DNA of 64,000 bases from assembly GCA_015178975.1 (NCBI GenBank), contig WHVD01000030.1, positions 124,001 to 188,000 on the forward strand, in the 5' to 3' direction. This DNA comes from Hysterangium stoloniferum (lineage: Eukaryota; Basidiomycota; Agaricomycetes; Hysterangiales; Hysterangiaceae). Both the position numbers and the translations under genes were made by a program. The notes beneath the pieces were generated by a model, which saw only the letters and a list, made by a program, of their open reading frames with translations, had not been told where the DNA came from and searched no databases. Shown here piece by piece: positions 11,616 to 21,759 of the stretch (position 1 is the first letter of the stretch; each line of letters starts with the position of its first letter).

Positions 11616-12048
11616 CCCTTAGGCCCCTGCACTGGTAAGGATCACCTTGGATTCCCCCATGCAATAGTGGCCAACCCCTCCCACAACACATCCACTCATA
11701 TATGTCTTCAAGTTACTTTTGCTTTAGCATTCTTTGGCCTTTTTTCTCTTTCAGATCCAACACTACCAGTCAATCTGGTCTCCCTCAGAACACTTGGACA
11801 ATGTTGTTAACAATATTGTCACCCTCCAAAAAAGACTTTCCTGTCATCCATTCCACAAGGAAGCTCTTTAGGTCAATTTTTGACAAAGTTGGTTCTTGAG
11901 TTTTGGTCATCCTAATGTGACTAACCCACCTGCTTATGATCCATTGATTGTTGGGTATTGGGTTATCATATAGTCCAGCCTCCCAACAGTCAATTTCCTT
12001 CTCTTGAGCTCAGCTAGGGTGCAGAGGCTCCACTAGCCACCCATCTTT
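11616..12048 (+). other. degenerate gypsy-derived sequence
   Basis: Follows the gag fragment in the position of protease. Short tracts such as LPVNLVSLRTLGQ can be read, but no frame is open for long. It ends where LTR-T copy 1 begins. Confidence 0.4.
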
Positions 12049-13075
12049 TATTAGTAATCAAGTCTTCGCATAAACCGGAATCGGAATCAAACTGTTACGA
12101 CCGTGTCGCAACCCTATCGGTCCCCGAGGTTATCGCCACTTATTGATGATTCAAGTTACTGTTCAAGTCACCACATCGGAAACCATCGGCCTCCCGACGC
12201 TGACGTATGCTTTCGCGATGATCAAACTCTGTTTACGCCCACGTCAAACATACTCGAACTATCTGGTTAAACTCTGATACATCCCCTTTATTATGATGAT
12301 CCGCTCTATCCTATGTTTCACCTATGTCTATATATATCTGTAACCCTCGAACTATTTCCTTTTACCATAGTTCCGCTCTCGGTTATCATTGGCCTCCGAA
12401 CTAATCATAAACTTCCCATTCCTAGTAAAGCTTATTGTTAATACCATTTTCCACCTTTCTCCCCATTAGTATTTTCTAGACACCTGTTACTTGTATATGA
12501 ACCTGCTGTAGTTGTAGTTACTAGGCAATCAGAATATCGACTCAGAATACCCTCTTACACCTCCAGAAGTCTCATACTAAGAATCCCGTCTTCCGCCTTC
12601 ACATGCGCTCGCCCCCCTTTGGTCCCTGACCCCTTGGCCCGACACTCGACTCATCCCTTGGTTCCGATCAGTAGTTTTCACCGAGAGGTATTCGTTGGGA
12701 CTAGTCTTCACCTGCCCGAAATTTAAGGACACCTGACGGACAATTGCGAGGGTGCAGCACATAAGCTGAAGCCAAGTCCTTCCGATCAGTCCCCATCGGT
12801 CCACCGACATTAGTCAGTTTCCAGTTCTTAACACAAACCTACAATGACGAGTGTATGTGCATATATGCGCATATATTGTAGTGCCGATAAGGGGGTAACT
12901 CCTAATTACAAATTTCTCCTGAATGATGCAATTGACTAGAAACTTTGAGCATCAAAATTTCCCCTTTTTACTCCCCTAATAACTCCCCTAAAATAATTAG
13001 AAAGTAAATAAAAAGTCGCAATATTTCGCCATATACCTCAGTGAAGTTTACTCACTCACTCACTGAGGTATTAAC
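12049..13075 (+). mobile_element. LTR family T copy 1, split by LTR-A copy 2
   Basis: Outside the nested LTR-A it matches the solo LTR at 42214-42639. It starts TTAGTAATCAAGTCTTC, contains TCTCCTGAATGATGCAATTG, and ends CTCACTGAGGTATTAACA. It is shorter than copy 2 because it has one, not two, of the GTGAAGTTTACTCACTC segments. No clear target duplication, and the first bases are TATTAG rather than TGTTAG. Confidence 0.72.
12094..12833 (+). mobile_element. solo LTR, family A copy 2 (740 bp)
   Basis: TGTTACGACCGTGTCGC to CCAGTTCTTAACA with a perfect 5-bp duplication caaac (12089-12093, 12834-12838). It is inserted in LTR-T copy 1 and carries the shared block at about 12747-12780. It is intermediate in CpG content between copies A1/A3 and A4/A5. 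Confidence 0.92.
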
Positions 13076-13085
13076 ACTTGGTTTA

Positions 13086-13785
13086 TGTTGGCATCTCATT
13101 CTTTCAGCCCCTGCAACTTGTTTGTACCCTTGTAACTCTCTGGCACCCAACATTGGAGCCCATGGAACATGGTATCACCACCTCAGCATCATGAAACCTG
13201 TTTCACTGTATAATACCCCTTTAGGCATTCTGTTCTATCTCTGTTCTGATGCTCTCCCTTCATCCATTCTATATGTAAACATTATTTGCCACCTCACACC
13301 CTTTCAGAATACTCTCCTATGTTGTATTTAGTCACATTTGGATCCCCACTCCTTCCCCCACTTCTTTTTGACCTGTCACTACTTCCACTTCCTTAATCAG
13401 ACCTCCAACTCTCCATTATACCTTTGTATAAAGTTCCTACCATGTATGCTACAGTTATTTAGTTTGAAACTTGTTTAAATCCTCTTATATTTCCCTTAAT
13501 ACTCTTTACTCTACAACTCTTAGTATTTTTGGTCCTCTGGTCAATTGAGCTAAGTGTTGATCTTTGTTCTTATTGTACTATCTGCTCTGTTTGAAATACC
13601 AGAGCACCCTAACAGTTCATGTGAGGGCACAACACATATGTTGAAGCCAAGCTACACTTTGCCTTATAGAATCAGATCTCCTGATTAGTACAATTTCCTA
13701 TTTTCAGACCTCCCAATTAGTACCATTCACTATTTTCAGACCTCCAAAATCACCCCCTTTTTGCCCCCTTGCTTAGATCTTAACA
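13086..13785 (+). mobile_element. LTR, family H copy 2
   Basis: Starts TGTTGGCATCTCATTC and ends TTAGATCTTAACA. The internal order matches H1 and H3 (CCTGTTTGAAATACC-like, AACACATATGTTGAAGCC, paired CCTCCCAATTAG units). No exact target duplication (gttta before, gttct after). It lies directly after LTR-T copy 1. Confidence 0.78.
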
Positions 13786-14371
13786 GTTCTGATGAAATCT
13801 CACAGCTTCATATAAACCTCAGTAAACAGCATGCTGAACACTTCAGACACCCTTCTTTTCATTTTGGGCTAGTTTTCATACTCTCTCTACATTCTCTTCA
13901 AACCTACTTGCATCTCATTTCTTTTCAGCACACTGACTTATGTATAGCTAGATGGTGGAACATCTGCCTTAAGAGGAGACCAGCTATAATGTACCCAACA
14001 CCCAGTATATCAGACCCCTGATATTTGCCAATCACTCAGTCCTAGTTGTTCACAAAACAAGCACTGTCTGACACCTTATAAAAAATTTCTTTTCTTTTTA
14101 GATCTCTGCTCTTTGGCACCCCAATATCCCTGGATTCATTACCATTACTCCTTATTCCCCCATGTCTCTTTTTACCTTTCTCTCATTCCTGACTTTCTCA
14201 TTTTTTCTTTACACTGACACATTTTAAGTCTTGATGATTTACAATTAATATTTTCTAATCTAGAATATCAATTTGAGGCTTCTCCTTTTCCTCCTCACCT
14301 CTGGACCTACTTCTGCTTCTCCTCTCAGCCACTAAACTAGTTCCAGGCCAATTTATAATACCAAATACACT
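13786..14371. other. no gene seen
   Basis: AT-rich and pyrimidine-rich tract between LTR-H copy 2 and the repeat protein remnant. Short frames exist but none carries a recognisable motif. Confidence 0.5.
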
Positions 14372-15200
14372 TTAACTCCCTTCAAATGGCATCTCTGGCT
14401 TAACTGGTACCCCCAATTCCTGTCTATTCTCTGCCACAGACCACCACTTCTCTGACTGACAACAACAGTAATAGGCTACTATTTCCAGCACACCTAAGAT
14501 CCCTTTCAGGGTCTCCCCAATCTCTTTCAGGGGCTCCCCAATCTCTTTCAGGGGCTCCCCAATCTCTTTCAGGGGCTCCCCAATCTCTTTCAGGGGCTCC
14601 CCAATCTCTTTCAGGGGCTCCCCAATCTCTTTCAGGGGCTCCACCACTGACTCCAATGATGTTGTTACAAAGGTACACCCTTTCTTGCTTCTCTTACACT
14701 GTGCACAGGCCTTATTGAAGCCCATGAGAGTGCATTAAATGCCCACCACTGTGCATCCTACACATGATGGACTCCCTGAAGCTGGAACCCTCCTGTAGTC
14801 ATGTCAGTATCAAAAGAGAAATAGGAAATAATGAAAAAAACTTACCATCTGGAACCTCCAGCCCCCTCAAGCTCATCATCCTCATCATCATCCACATGTT
14901 TCCTTTTTGTCTGTTTCTACTGTCAGTAAGGACAAAACAAAAGAAGAAAGCATGTGTCTTGGCTGGCCCTGCCATCACCTTACCCTTTCCCTTTCCCTTG
15001 CCCTTCATATCATTAGCAGCTTTCCACTTCATCGCTAACACTGCCTGATGACCCTCCTCCTCTCTTTGCTTCTTCTCAGTGGCTTCCCATTCAAGTTGTA
15101 ATTAATGCTGTTCCTCAGCCTCCCATAGTTGTTGATGAAGCTCCTCAATATTATCTTCATCACTGACACTTGGTAGGAAGAGAGGTAGAGGCATTAGGAA
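14372..15200 (-). pseudogene. unknown gene remnant: Cys motif, 7-residue repeat, charged N-terminal part
   Basis: Not recognised as a known family. On the minus strand, upstream pieces read as a very charged helix (SDEDNIEELHQQLWEAEEQH, with a stop shortly after) and a KGKGKGKGK stretch near 15000. A later piece (14725-14372) reads GFNKACAQCKRSKKGCTF, a Cys-rich motif like the first half of a fungal zinc cluster, followed by six or seven copies of a 7-residue unit EIGEPLK. Likely introns and at least one stop separate the parts. Related Cys-rich or charged remnants lie at 23159 and 25400, so this may be a repeated gene family spread with transposons. Function unknown. Confidence 0.45.
14500..14646. 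repeat. 21-bp minisatellite, 7 units
   Basis: Seven tandem 21-bp units (consensus begins TCTCTTTCAGGGGCTCCCCA), the central five almost identical. On the minus strand each unit encodes seven residues, EIGEPLK, so the array stays in frame whatever the copy number. Confidence 0.95.
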
Positions 15201-15375
15201 TGAAGACAAAGAGGCAATAATTTATTTTGCATTTTTTTGAATTTTTATATTCCACTAGCATCCATTTTGACTAATAGGTCATAGACATGAATATTTCAAA
15301 CAAAGGAGTACACAAGGCATACTAACATCATTTTCTAGAAACCTCTTAAAGGGTCTCAACCTAATGAGGGGATAC
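15201..15375. other. spacer, nothing recognised
   Basis: AT-rich stretch between the repeat-protein remnant and an LTR-H fragment. No coding signal. Confidence 0.5.
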
Positions 15376-15480
15376 TGTTAGGATCCCCATTGTTTCAGAC
15401 TCCCATGAGTTGTTTCAGTCTTGTAACCCTCCATCATCCTACTATCAGTGCTCATGATGTCATCAATAGGTTGTCATTGT
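15376..15480 (+). mobile_element. LTR family H fragment (5' ~100 bp)
   Basis: TGTTAGGATCCCCATTG followed by CCTCCATCATCCTACTATCA, matching H3 (61825). Homology stops after about 100 bp, where gypsy gag sequence begins on the opposite strand. Confidence 0.75.
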
Positions 15481-15508
15481 AGGAGGTAAAGCCATTCCAT
15501 GGGCAGCA

Positions 15509-16498
15509 TCAGAATGAGTCTGCACGTTTCGTCCTTTCAATTTTGGTGGAACCCATACAGGAAATGATAAATTTTAATTCTCCATTGAATGTAGTGAACA
15601 GGTGTCTCATGATTGTGGCTGACTTGGTGAAGTTCATGGCTTCCCATTCTAAGGCTAAGGATTCACACCAATGAGTTCCAAGTAATCCCTCTACAATGCC
15701 GCAAAGGAACGACCTGTGAGATTGACTGAATTCAGTACAATGTTCATGGTCCAGGGTGCTCCACCAGACCTTAGCATTGCCAGTGAGTCGTCTTGGTAGA
15801 GTGACACCTAACAACACACTCATGGAGTCTGATACCTCCGAGAGACTCATGATATCCATGATGTAGTCCAAAGCCTTGGATTGAGTTCCATCGTATTCGG
15901 GAAGGTCAGACCATTTTATCTTGATGTCATTGGTGTTAAGAGCAATCTTCTTATCCTTAGGTAAGTCATTGATAAACGTGCTGGCTCGAGGCTGCATTGG
16001 AGTTTGAAAGGGAGAGTTAGGTACTCCACTGTGATGCCCCCCATGTCTGGAATTCCCTCCACAGTCTGAATCATTCAAGCTCCTGGATGAACTGCTAGGG
16101 GGTCCTCCTGGTGGCAGAAAAGGATTCGAGGCGATTGGCAGAGAATGGTGGGGATCGTCTGGATTCAGCGATCCTCGACCAGTGACCTGACCAGCTATAC
16201 CCTCAGTGAATGCAGTAGAGAAGGAGGGTCGACCCTTGCTGGCAACTGATTGGTTCCTAACTGCAGGCTGTTCATCACAGAAGTTGGGGCTATCTGAAGC
16301 TCTTTCGAATGTGATGTGAAAGCAATGAATCCCCTGGTAGGGTGTGGGGCTGGGTTCCATTGCAATTTGTCTCTCAATTTTGGTTGTATCCAGAAGCCGA
16401 TGTGGCTGAGGCTGATGAAATGGAGTGCAGACTTCAATCCTTTTTTCCTGAAGGCGATCTATCACTTCCATCCTCATATCCAATGGGAAATCCCCCAA
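15509..16498 (-). pseudogene. LTR-retrotransposon gag (329 codons open), truncated
   Basis: Long open frame on the minus strand. The first half is Pro/Ser/Gly-rich and disordered (PPGGPPSSSSRSLNDSD). The second half carries a Retrotrans_gag-like core: DIKIKWSDLPEYDGTQSKAL, then RLTGNAKVWWSTLDHEH and LGTHWCESLALEWEAM. The WW motif and the order of helices match agaricomycete gypsy Gag. The zinc knuckle and pol are absent: the frame ends after CMGSTKIERTKRADSF, where coding stops near the LTR-H fragment. The methionine at 16498 may not be the true start; another Met before EPSPTPYQG is as likely. Upstream 16500-16667 is probably the element leader. Confidence 0.75.
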
Positions 16499-16667
16499 AA
16501 CTACAGGATGATTGAGTGAATGGGGTAACGAGTATCAGGAGACCTATTTAGGTTGCAAACGAATGAATTAGTCGTGGAGAGAGGTGAATTGGGAACTTGA
16601 ATCGAATTATTATAAGGGTGGAGCACCTCCAAAACCATCTTATTGAGTCTTCTTTGATTTCGCTTCG

Positions 16668-17418
16668 ACCGCTGCACCCTCGTGAGATCATGTTGTCCAA
16701 TTTCAAATGAGCGGACAGGAATCCTGGGGAGTCCGGGTGGAGTTTGTGGGTTGAGAGGTTGTGGGTTGAGAGGTCGCGGAGTAGAGATAGATAAGTTGGA
16801 GGTCGAGTGATAGATGCATCAGAGCCCATGGGCTCCGACTAGTAAGAGTGGTGTGATTCAAAGAGGAGTTTAGAGCCGAAAATATACTAAGATTACTGGG
16901 GAGAATCTAAGCTAATTTTCTAACTGGATTGTATGTACAACATCTGCCAGACTATATAGACTGTGGAATGAATAACATACCAAATCCAGTAATAATGAAA
17001 ATGAAACTAACAAACATAAAACGAGATAAGTAAACACCAAACTTGGTGTTAGGAATGGGACAGAACGGAGCAGAGTCTGAATCGTGACAGGTCGTAAAAC
17101 TATAATGGGAATGGAGTGGGAGTGAAGTCCAAATTGTGACAGGTCATTTGACTATAACAGGAATGGGGCTCAGTTAGAGGGATGATGGGTTTTCCAAGCA
17201 GGGTCTGGTGACTGATGCATGGGACAGAGTTGGACATAGACAGGGACAGAGTCTGGCAGGTATTCTGGTTACTGATACATGAAGTAATGAAGTCAAACGT
17301 GGAGAAGTCTGATGTACAGAGTCTGGCGGGAATTCCAGTAAACTGACAATTGGTGCATATAGGGTGTGGGTGCATATAAGTTAGTGTCTGGAGTCTGGTG
17401 GGAATTCCAGTCATAACA
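16668..17418 (-). mobile_element. LTR family B copy 3, truncated
   Basis: Family-B sequence from the GCTGCACCCTCGTGAGATC region to GGAATTCCAGTCATAACA. The outer ~70 bp present in copy B1 is missing at the left, where it joins the leader of the gag element. Its right end abuts the LTR-C fragment directly. Confidence 0.82.
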
Positions 17419-17603
17419 ATAGGCACTAGAATACATGGGTCTGGCACATATGCACCCACAAGAGTCTATGTACTGAATGCATAGGTCATTGAACTAAATA
17501 TATGTGTATAATAAAATAGAGAGAAAAATAGAAATAATAATGGGAATATAGTATGGGCTTGTCTAGACTATATTTCAGGGTATATTTTGCAGTACCTCTC
17601 ACA
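17419..17603 (-). mobile_element. LTR family C fragment (5' ~185 bp)
   Basis: Reverse of the start of LTR-C copies at 30073 and 60078 (ends AGTACCTCTCACA). It holds the CAAGAGTCTATGTAC and GAGAGAAAAATAGAAATAAT landmarks. It is cut by LTR-B copy 3 on its left. The following gtatt (17604-17608) would be its target duplication. Confidence 0.75.
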
Positions 17604-18327
17604 GTATTAGAGGGGTCTGAGGTGGCAAATGAGATGTGTAAGAGGGAGATGGTGACAGGAGAGTGAAATGGGACAGAGATGGAATGGAATGTGTTAAGTT
17701 CCGGATCTCGGGGCAGAATTTCCAATGGATATTCCGGACACTTCCCAGAAATATGTCCTCGGAGTTTCGGAGAATTAGTCCGGGAGTTTCCGGGGATTAG
17801 TAACGGGAGTATCGGAATATTACCAGAGTACAGATGGACTTGGCTTCAGCTTATGTGCTGCGCCCTCATGCACTCACTCGGGTGTCCATATTTCACAGGA
17901 TGAATATATGTCGGAATTTTTATGGATACTTGGAAGTTCCGGGAGTTCCGGATATCCGGAGTCCAGAGAGTTCCGGATATCCGGAGTCCAGAGAGTTCCG
18001 AAGATTGAGCGTACAGAAAGACAGAAGAGATACAAACTAATTCGAGATTAAAACTAAAGAGTAAGTACATGGCTATGGAAGACTATATAGATGTTCCAGT
18101 AATTGTACTACAAATCTAGAAGTATAATAAGACAGATTAGGACGAAGATTCTGAAATGGGAATACAACAAGAACAATAAACAAGCAAATGAATAACTGTT
18201 AACCTGTCAGTTACTAAATACAGAACAAGGATGAGGTTCAGAAATATGGAAACTACAAATGTTCCATAGTCGGAAGTCGGGTTGGATTTTGAGGTGGATG
18301 TCAGAAAGTCGGATCGGAGACTTGGGT

Positions 18328-18426
18328 GGGAGTCTGACCGGATGTCTGACTGGAAGTCTGACCGGAAGTCTGACCGGAAGTCTGACCAGAAGTCTGACCG
18401 AAAGTCTGACCGGAAGTCTGACCGGG
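18328..18426. repeat. 12-bp minisatellite, left part
   Basis: Diverged tandem units of GTCTGACCGGAA. Continues after element J at 20432-20659. Before the J insertion this was one array. Confidence 0.9.
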
Positions 18427-18927
18427 TGTTATGTATTTCTAAGTTTTTTCCAATTTTTTAAACAATTTCCCCTAACAAATTGCGAAAACAAATATTCAAA
18501 TGTAATTATATTGCGACGATTAAATTGTACAATATTTGTTGGATTTATCTTGAATTTATACAATTTATTTTGTATTTTTATTTAATAAATTGAGCAAATT
18601 ATTGAATTTCTACTTTTTATTCTTTTTTGATTAATATGTCGGCGACTCAGCGCTTATTCACAACGCGCGAGTAATCATGTGACATTCACATGATATTTCA
18701 AACTCCGACGCCGACAAAACGCGATTTGAAATACTCGCGCATTATCAAGGCGAAATATATATATATATTTTTATATTATTATAATAAAATATTATATTTA
18801 TAACTAACTAAAGGTAAATATAATAATTATATAATAATATAAAACCGGCCTGGCGTTTATTACACGGCGGGCGGGAAAATCGTCACAACGAGTGACAACC
18901 GTCATAACAGGTGACAGTTGTCACAAG

Positions 18928-19041
18928 GGCGCGCGACGGTCACAGAGGCGCGCGACGGTCACAGAGGCGCGCGACGGTCACAGAGGCGCGCGACGGTCAC
19001 AGAGGCGCGCGACGGTCACACAGGCGCGCGACTGTCACAAC
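18928..19041. repeat. 19-bp GC-rich tandem array, 6 units
   Basis: Six units of GGCGCGCGACGGTCACAGA, first five perfect or nearly so. Every unit has four CpG sites and a NotI/BssHII-like GCGCGC core, which is striking in an otherwise CpG-poor region. In J copy 2 the equivalent region is reduced to a few GTCACTTGTTGTGACAA units without CpG. Confidence 0.95.
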
Positions 19042-19479
19042 ACGTGACAGTCACAAGACGCGAAGGGTGTCATGCGCGCGCACAGGCGCGAGAGCATTAT
19101 GTCATCATATATGCTACTGCAACAAAAACAGGAAACTCTCTGGAACATTCCAGTGGCTTCCAATGGAACATTAGTTAATAGGTACTAATATTAGATAGAA
19201 TATTGTAGAATATTCTATAAAATTCTACAATGTTCCATTATGCCAAGAATATTCTATAGTGTCTTAGAAGTAGTTAGAACCTTCCACAATGCTCTAGAAA
19301 ATTCTAGAAAATTCTAAATGACATCACTCCTCCCAGAATGACATCATTAAATCTTCTAGAATCTTCTAAATGTCTCAGACTAAAATGTATATAAGGAGCT
19401 CAGCTCCAGCCTTGAATAAAAAAAATCAATCATATTATCACATCAACCCACCACATCTGTGTGTGTCACTGCAGCAAGC

Positions 19480-19690
19480 AGGCTATTCCACCCCTATCTG
19501 GGCAGTTGGACATCTCATTCCACCTCTATCTGAGCTGTTGGAAACCCTTGCCACCTCTATCAGAGTTGTTGGCCCAATCAGATCCCTTGTCACCTCAATC
19601 TGAGCTGTTGACTGATCTGCTGTTCCCCTGTCACCTCAATCTGAGTTGTTGACTTTTGTTCCCCCTTGCCACTTCTTAACTGAATAGTTG
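19480..19690. repeat. ~45-bp minisatellite inside J
   Basis: Repeated CACCTCTATCTGAGCTGTTG units separated by variable spacers. J copy 2 has the reverse, more regular form (AGAAGCTCAACTAGAGGTG) at about 22420-22615. Confidence 0.8.
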
Positions 19691-20431
19691 GCTATCTTTT
19701 ATATATTATTTCCACCTCAGTTAGAGCTGTTGGTTATCAACTAATAATATATAAATAATCTTATACTATAGTCATCTCTTAATTGAGTACTGATTATTAG
19801 TTTTCCTTACATTGTTATTTGTAGTTTAAGACTTCAGTCACCTCTAGTTGAGTAATTTGACTGTTTATTACATTGCAAATAATCCCGTTTCTTTGTTCAT
19901 TTATTGTGAATCAGTAAAGCATATTCACATAAACAAATACTGAGAATATCCTTGCAAGATCCTAAGACTACATTAAGATCCTGATAAGTTAATATCACAG
20001 TAGACCTTGTAGGTTAGTGTAAATAAAGCATATATTAGCCAAATAGTGTTTTATTCTATATCTAATCTTTTGACCCGTTTATAAATATTTTTACTGTTTG
20101 ACAAATAGTATAAAATATATATAAACTAGCTAGCATTGAAGTTAAATCTAGCTTCGGAATCAGTAAATTGTTATTCTTATTTTAGTGGTTGTTTTTACAG
20201 AAAAAGAACAAGCTTGCACAAGCAGCTCTCAAAACCTTCTTTGCGAAGTAGGGTGCATATATTCAAGTAAACTCTTGACTTCAGAGGTTCTAAGTCTATT
20301 TAGGCTGCCACTGATTAATATCAAATACTTAAATTATTTTACCTTGCAGTGAATTGAGTATTTGCACATTTTGATAGAGCATTGGACTCCTTTTTCGGAA
20401 AATAGTATTAAAATAAGGCTAATACATTACA

Positions 20432-20659
20432 CCGGGAGTCTGACCGGGAGTCTGACCGGGAGTCTGACCGGGAGTCTGACCGGGAGTCTGACCGGGAGTC
20501 TGACCGGGAGTCTGACCGGGAGTCTGACCGGGAGTCTGACCGGGAGTCTGACCGGGAGTCTGACCGGGAGTCTGACCGGGAGCCCGACTGGGAGTCTGAC
20601 CGGGAGTCTGACCGGGAGTCTGACCGGGAGTTTGACCAGAAGTCTGACTAGAAGTCTTG
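20432..20659. repeat. 12-bp minisatellite, right part
   Basis: About 18 tandem copies of GGGAGTCTGACC, most of them perfect. It reads in frame as repeated Ser-Leu-Thr-Gly. Because 12 is a multiple of 3 the frame is open by construction; I do not regard it as a gene. Confidence 0.95.
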
Positions 20660-20944
20660 AAGGGATGAGGGTCGGGTTCCAGTGGAATCTGGATCTTGAT
20701 ACTGGTCCAGAAGATGGTTTGGAACCAGAGATAATATCCAGGAAATACTCTGAAGAGTTTCCGGGAACGGATCTTTACAGAATGCTAGAAAGTCAAGTAC
20801 TATAATGAAACAAGTATTGGGGGTGCTACGAGCAATGATAGCTTGGGTGGGGGTTCCAACAGTGAGATGACAAGGGTGTTTTTAGTCTAAACCAGGTCAT
20901 GGAGGTCAAAAATGATGGGATTCTAACAATTGACCCTCAACTCA

Positions 20945-21092
20945 TGTAAGACTAGTATCTGCTGCAGGTGCAGACAGACACTAGAATGAGTGATGAGGAA
21001 TAAACCACTACTGTATTGAAATCCAAATGTACATAATATATACTAGTGGAGAACAATGGAATGGCAACAATGGGATGTGGACTACAATGGGA
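20945..21092 (+). mobile_element. LTR-like family F fragment
   Basis: Starts TGTAAGACTAGTATCTGCTG, identical over about 30 bp to the element at 53661, and includes GGATGTGGACTACAATGGG. Its end is replaced by LTR-B copy 4. Confidence 0.75.
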
Positions 21093-21759
21093 TGGCTCCA
21101 GACCCCATCCTATATGCACCTGACTCTTACCCACCAGGTCAAAGTTCACAACTGGAAAACCCACCAGGACCCAGACATCAAACCTGTCTATGCCTGAGTC
21201 TCTGTGTCTCATGCACCAGTCATTGGAATACCCACTGGGACCCATGCACATCAACCCTGTCTATATCTGACCCTGTCCCAAGTCCCAGTTTACCAGGACT
21301 CCTCCAACAACCTGTCAGCTCTCTAACAGAGCCCCATTCCCATTCCATTCCATCCCCACATATAGTTTGGTGTTTACTTGTCTTGTTTCATGATTACTCA
21401 TTTTATCTTTAATTACTACTGGATTTGGTATTGCATACATTCCACAGTCTATATATCCTAGCAATGTTTGTACATACAATTTGGTCAGAAAATCAACTAA
21501 GTCCTCCCCCAGTTACTTAACATATATCCTGCTCTATCTCTCATCTCTGAAACACAATGCTATTGATCTCATCGGAGCCCACAGGCTTTCCGAGCAACCT
21601 CCCAACCTATCGCCTATCACCCATCAACCTATCGACTACACCTGGACTCCCTGGGTTTCCTGTCCACCTGTCTGAAATTGGACACCACAATCTCATGAGG
21701 GTGCAGCCTATAGGCTGAAGCCAAGTCCTACCAGAATATCTGTGGGTTTCTCTGGAAAC
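21093..21759 (+). mobile_element. LTR family B copy 4, cut by J copy 2
   Basis: Family-B core in plus orientation (TAGTTTGGTGTTTACTTG near 21364, the shared block near 21697-21727, and GGGTTTCTCTGGAAAC before J2). The start is missing. It stops exactly at the J2 insertion. Confidence 0.82.

Larger units (their letters stand above)
18427..20431 (+). mobile_element. element J copy 1 (2005 bp), LTR-like, CpG-rich
   Basis: Precisely bounded: TGTTATGTATTTC at the left, TAATACATTACA at the right, flanked by ccggg on both sides (18422-18426, 20432-20436). The terminal 11 bp are inverted repeats (TGTTATGTATT / AATACATTACA). It has no coding capacity that I recognise. It holds a GC-rich 19-bp array (18928-19041) and a CACCTC...GTTG minisatellite (about 19480-19690). 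The 5-bp duplication and TG..CA ends suggest a long solo LTR. J2 (21760-23116) is a shorter, CpG-depleted copy in the opposite orientation. Confidence 0.82.
17692..20779 (-). mobile_element. solo LTR family G copy 1, split by element J
   Basis: Left end TGTTAAGTTCCGGATC, right end GGATCTTTACA, with a perfect 5-bp duplication gaatg (17687-17691, 20780-20784). Net length is about 1.08 kb after removing J. It contains the shared block at about 17839-17870, repeated GGAGTTCCGGATATCCGGAG units near 17940-18000, and a 12-bp minisatellite into which J inserted. A truncated opposite copy is at 43611-44043. Confidence 0.85.
17604..20928 (-). mobile_element. LTR family H copy on minus strand, split by LTR-G and LTR-J
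   Basis: Pieces at 17604-17691 and 20785-20928 are the reverse of LTR-H: GAGGTGGCAAATGAGATG pairs with the CACCTCAGACC region of H3, and the end GATGGGATTCTAACA is the reverse of TGTTAGAATCCC. The intervening 3.1 kb is LTR-G with its own target duplication. The inner end of H is lost where LTR-C joins. Confidence 0.75.

Noticed and set aside
18911-19178. Two overlapping Arg/His-rich frames
   Set aside because: Created by the 19-bp GC-rich array inside element J; no start context or flanking coding sequence.
20362-20805. 147-codon frame of Ser-Leu-Thr-Gly repeats
   Set aside because: Produced by a 12-bp minisatellite, which is open in frame by construction; it also spans the joint between J and LTR-G.
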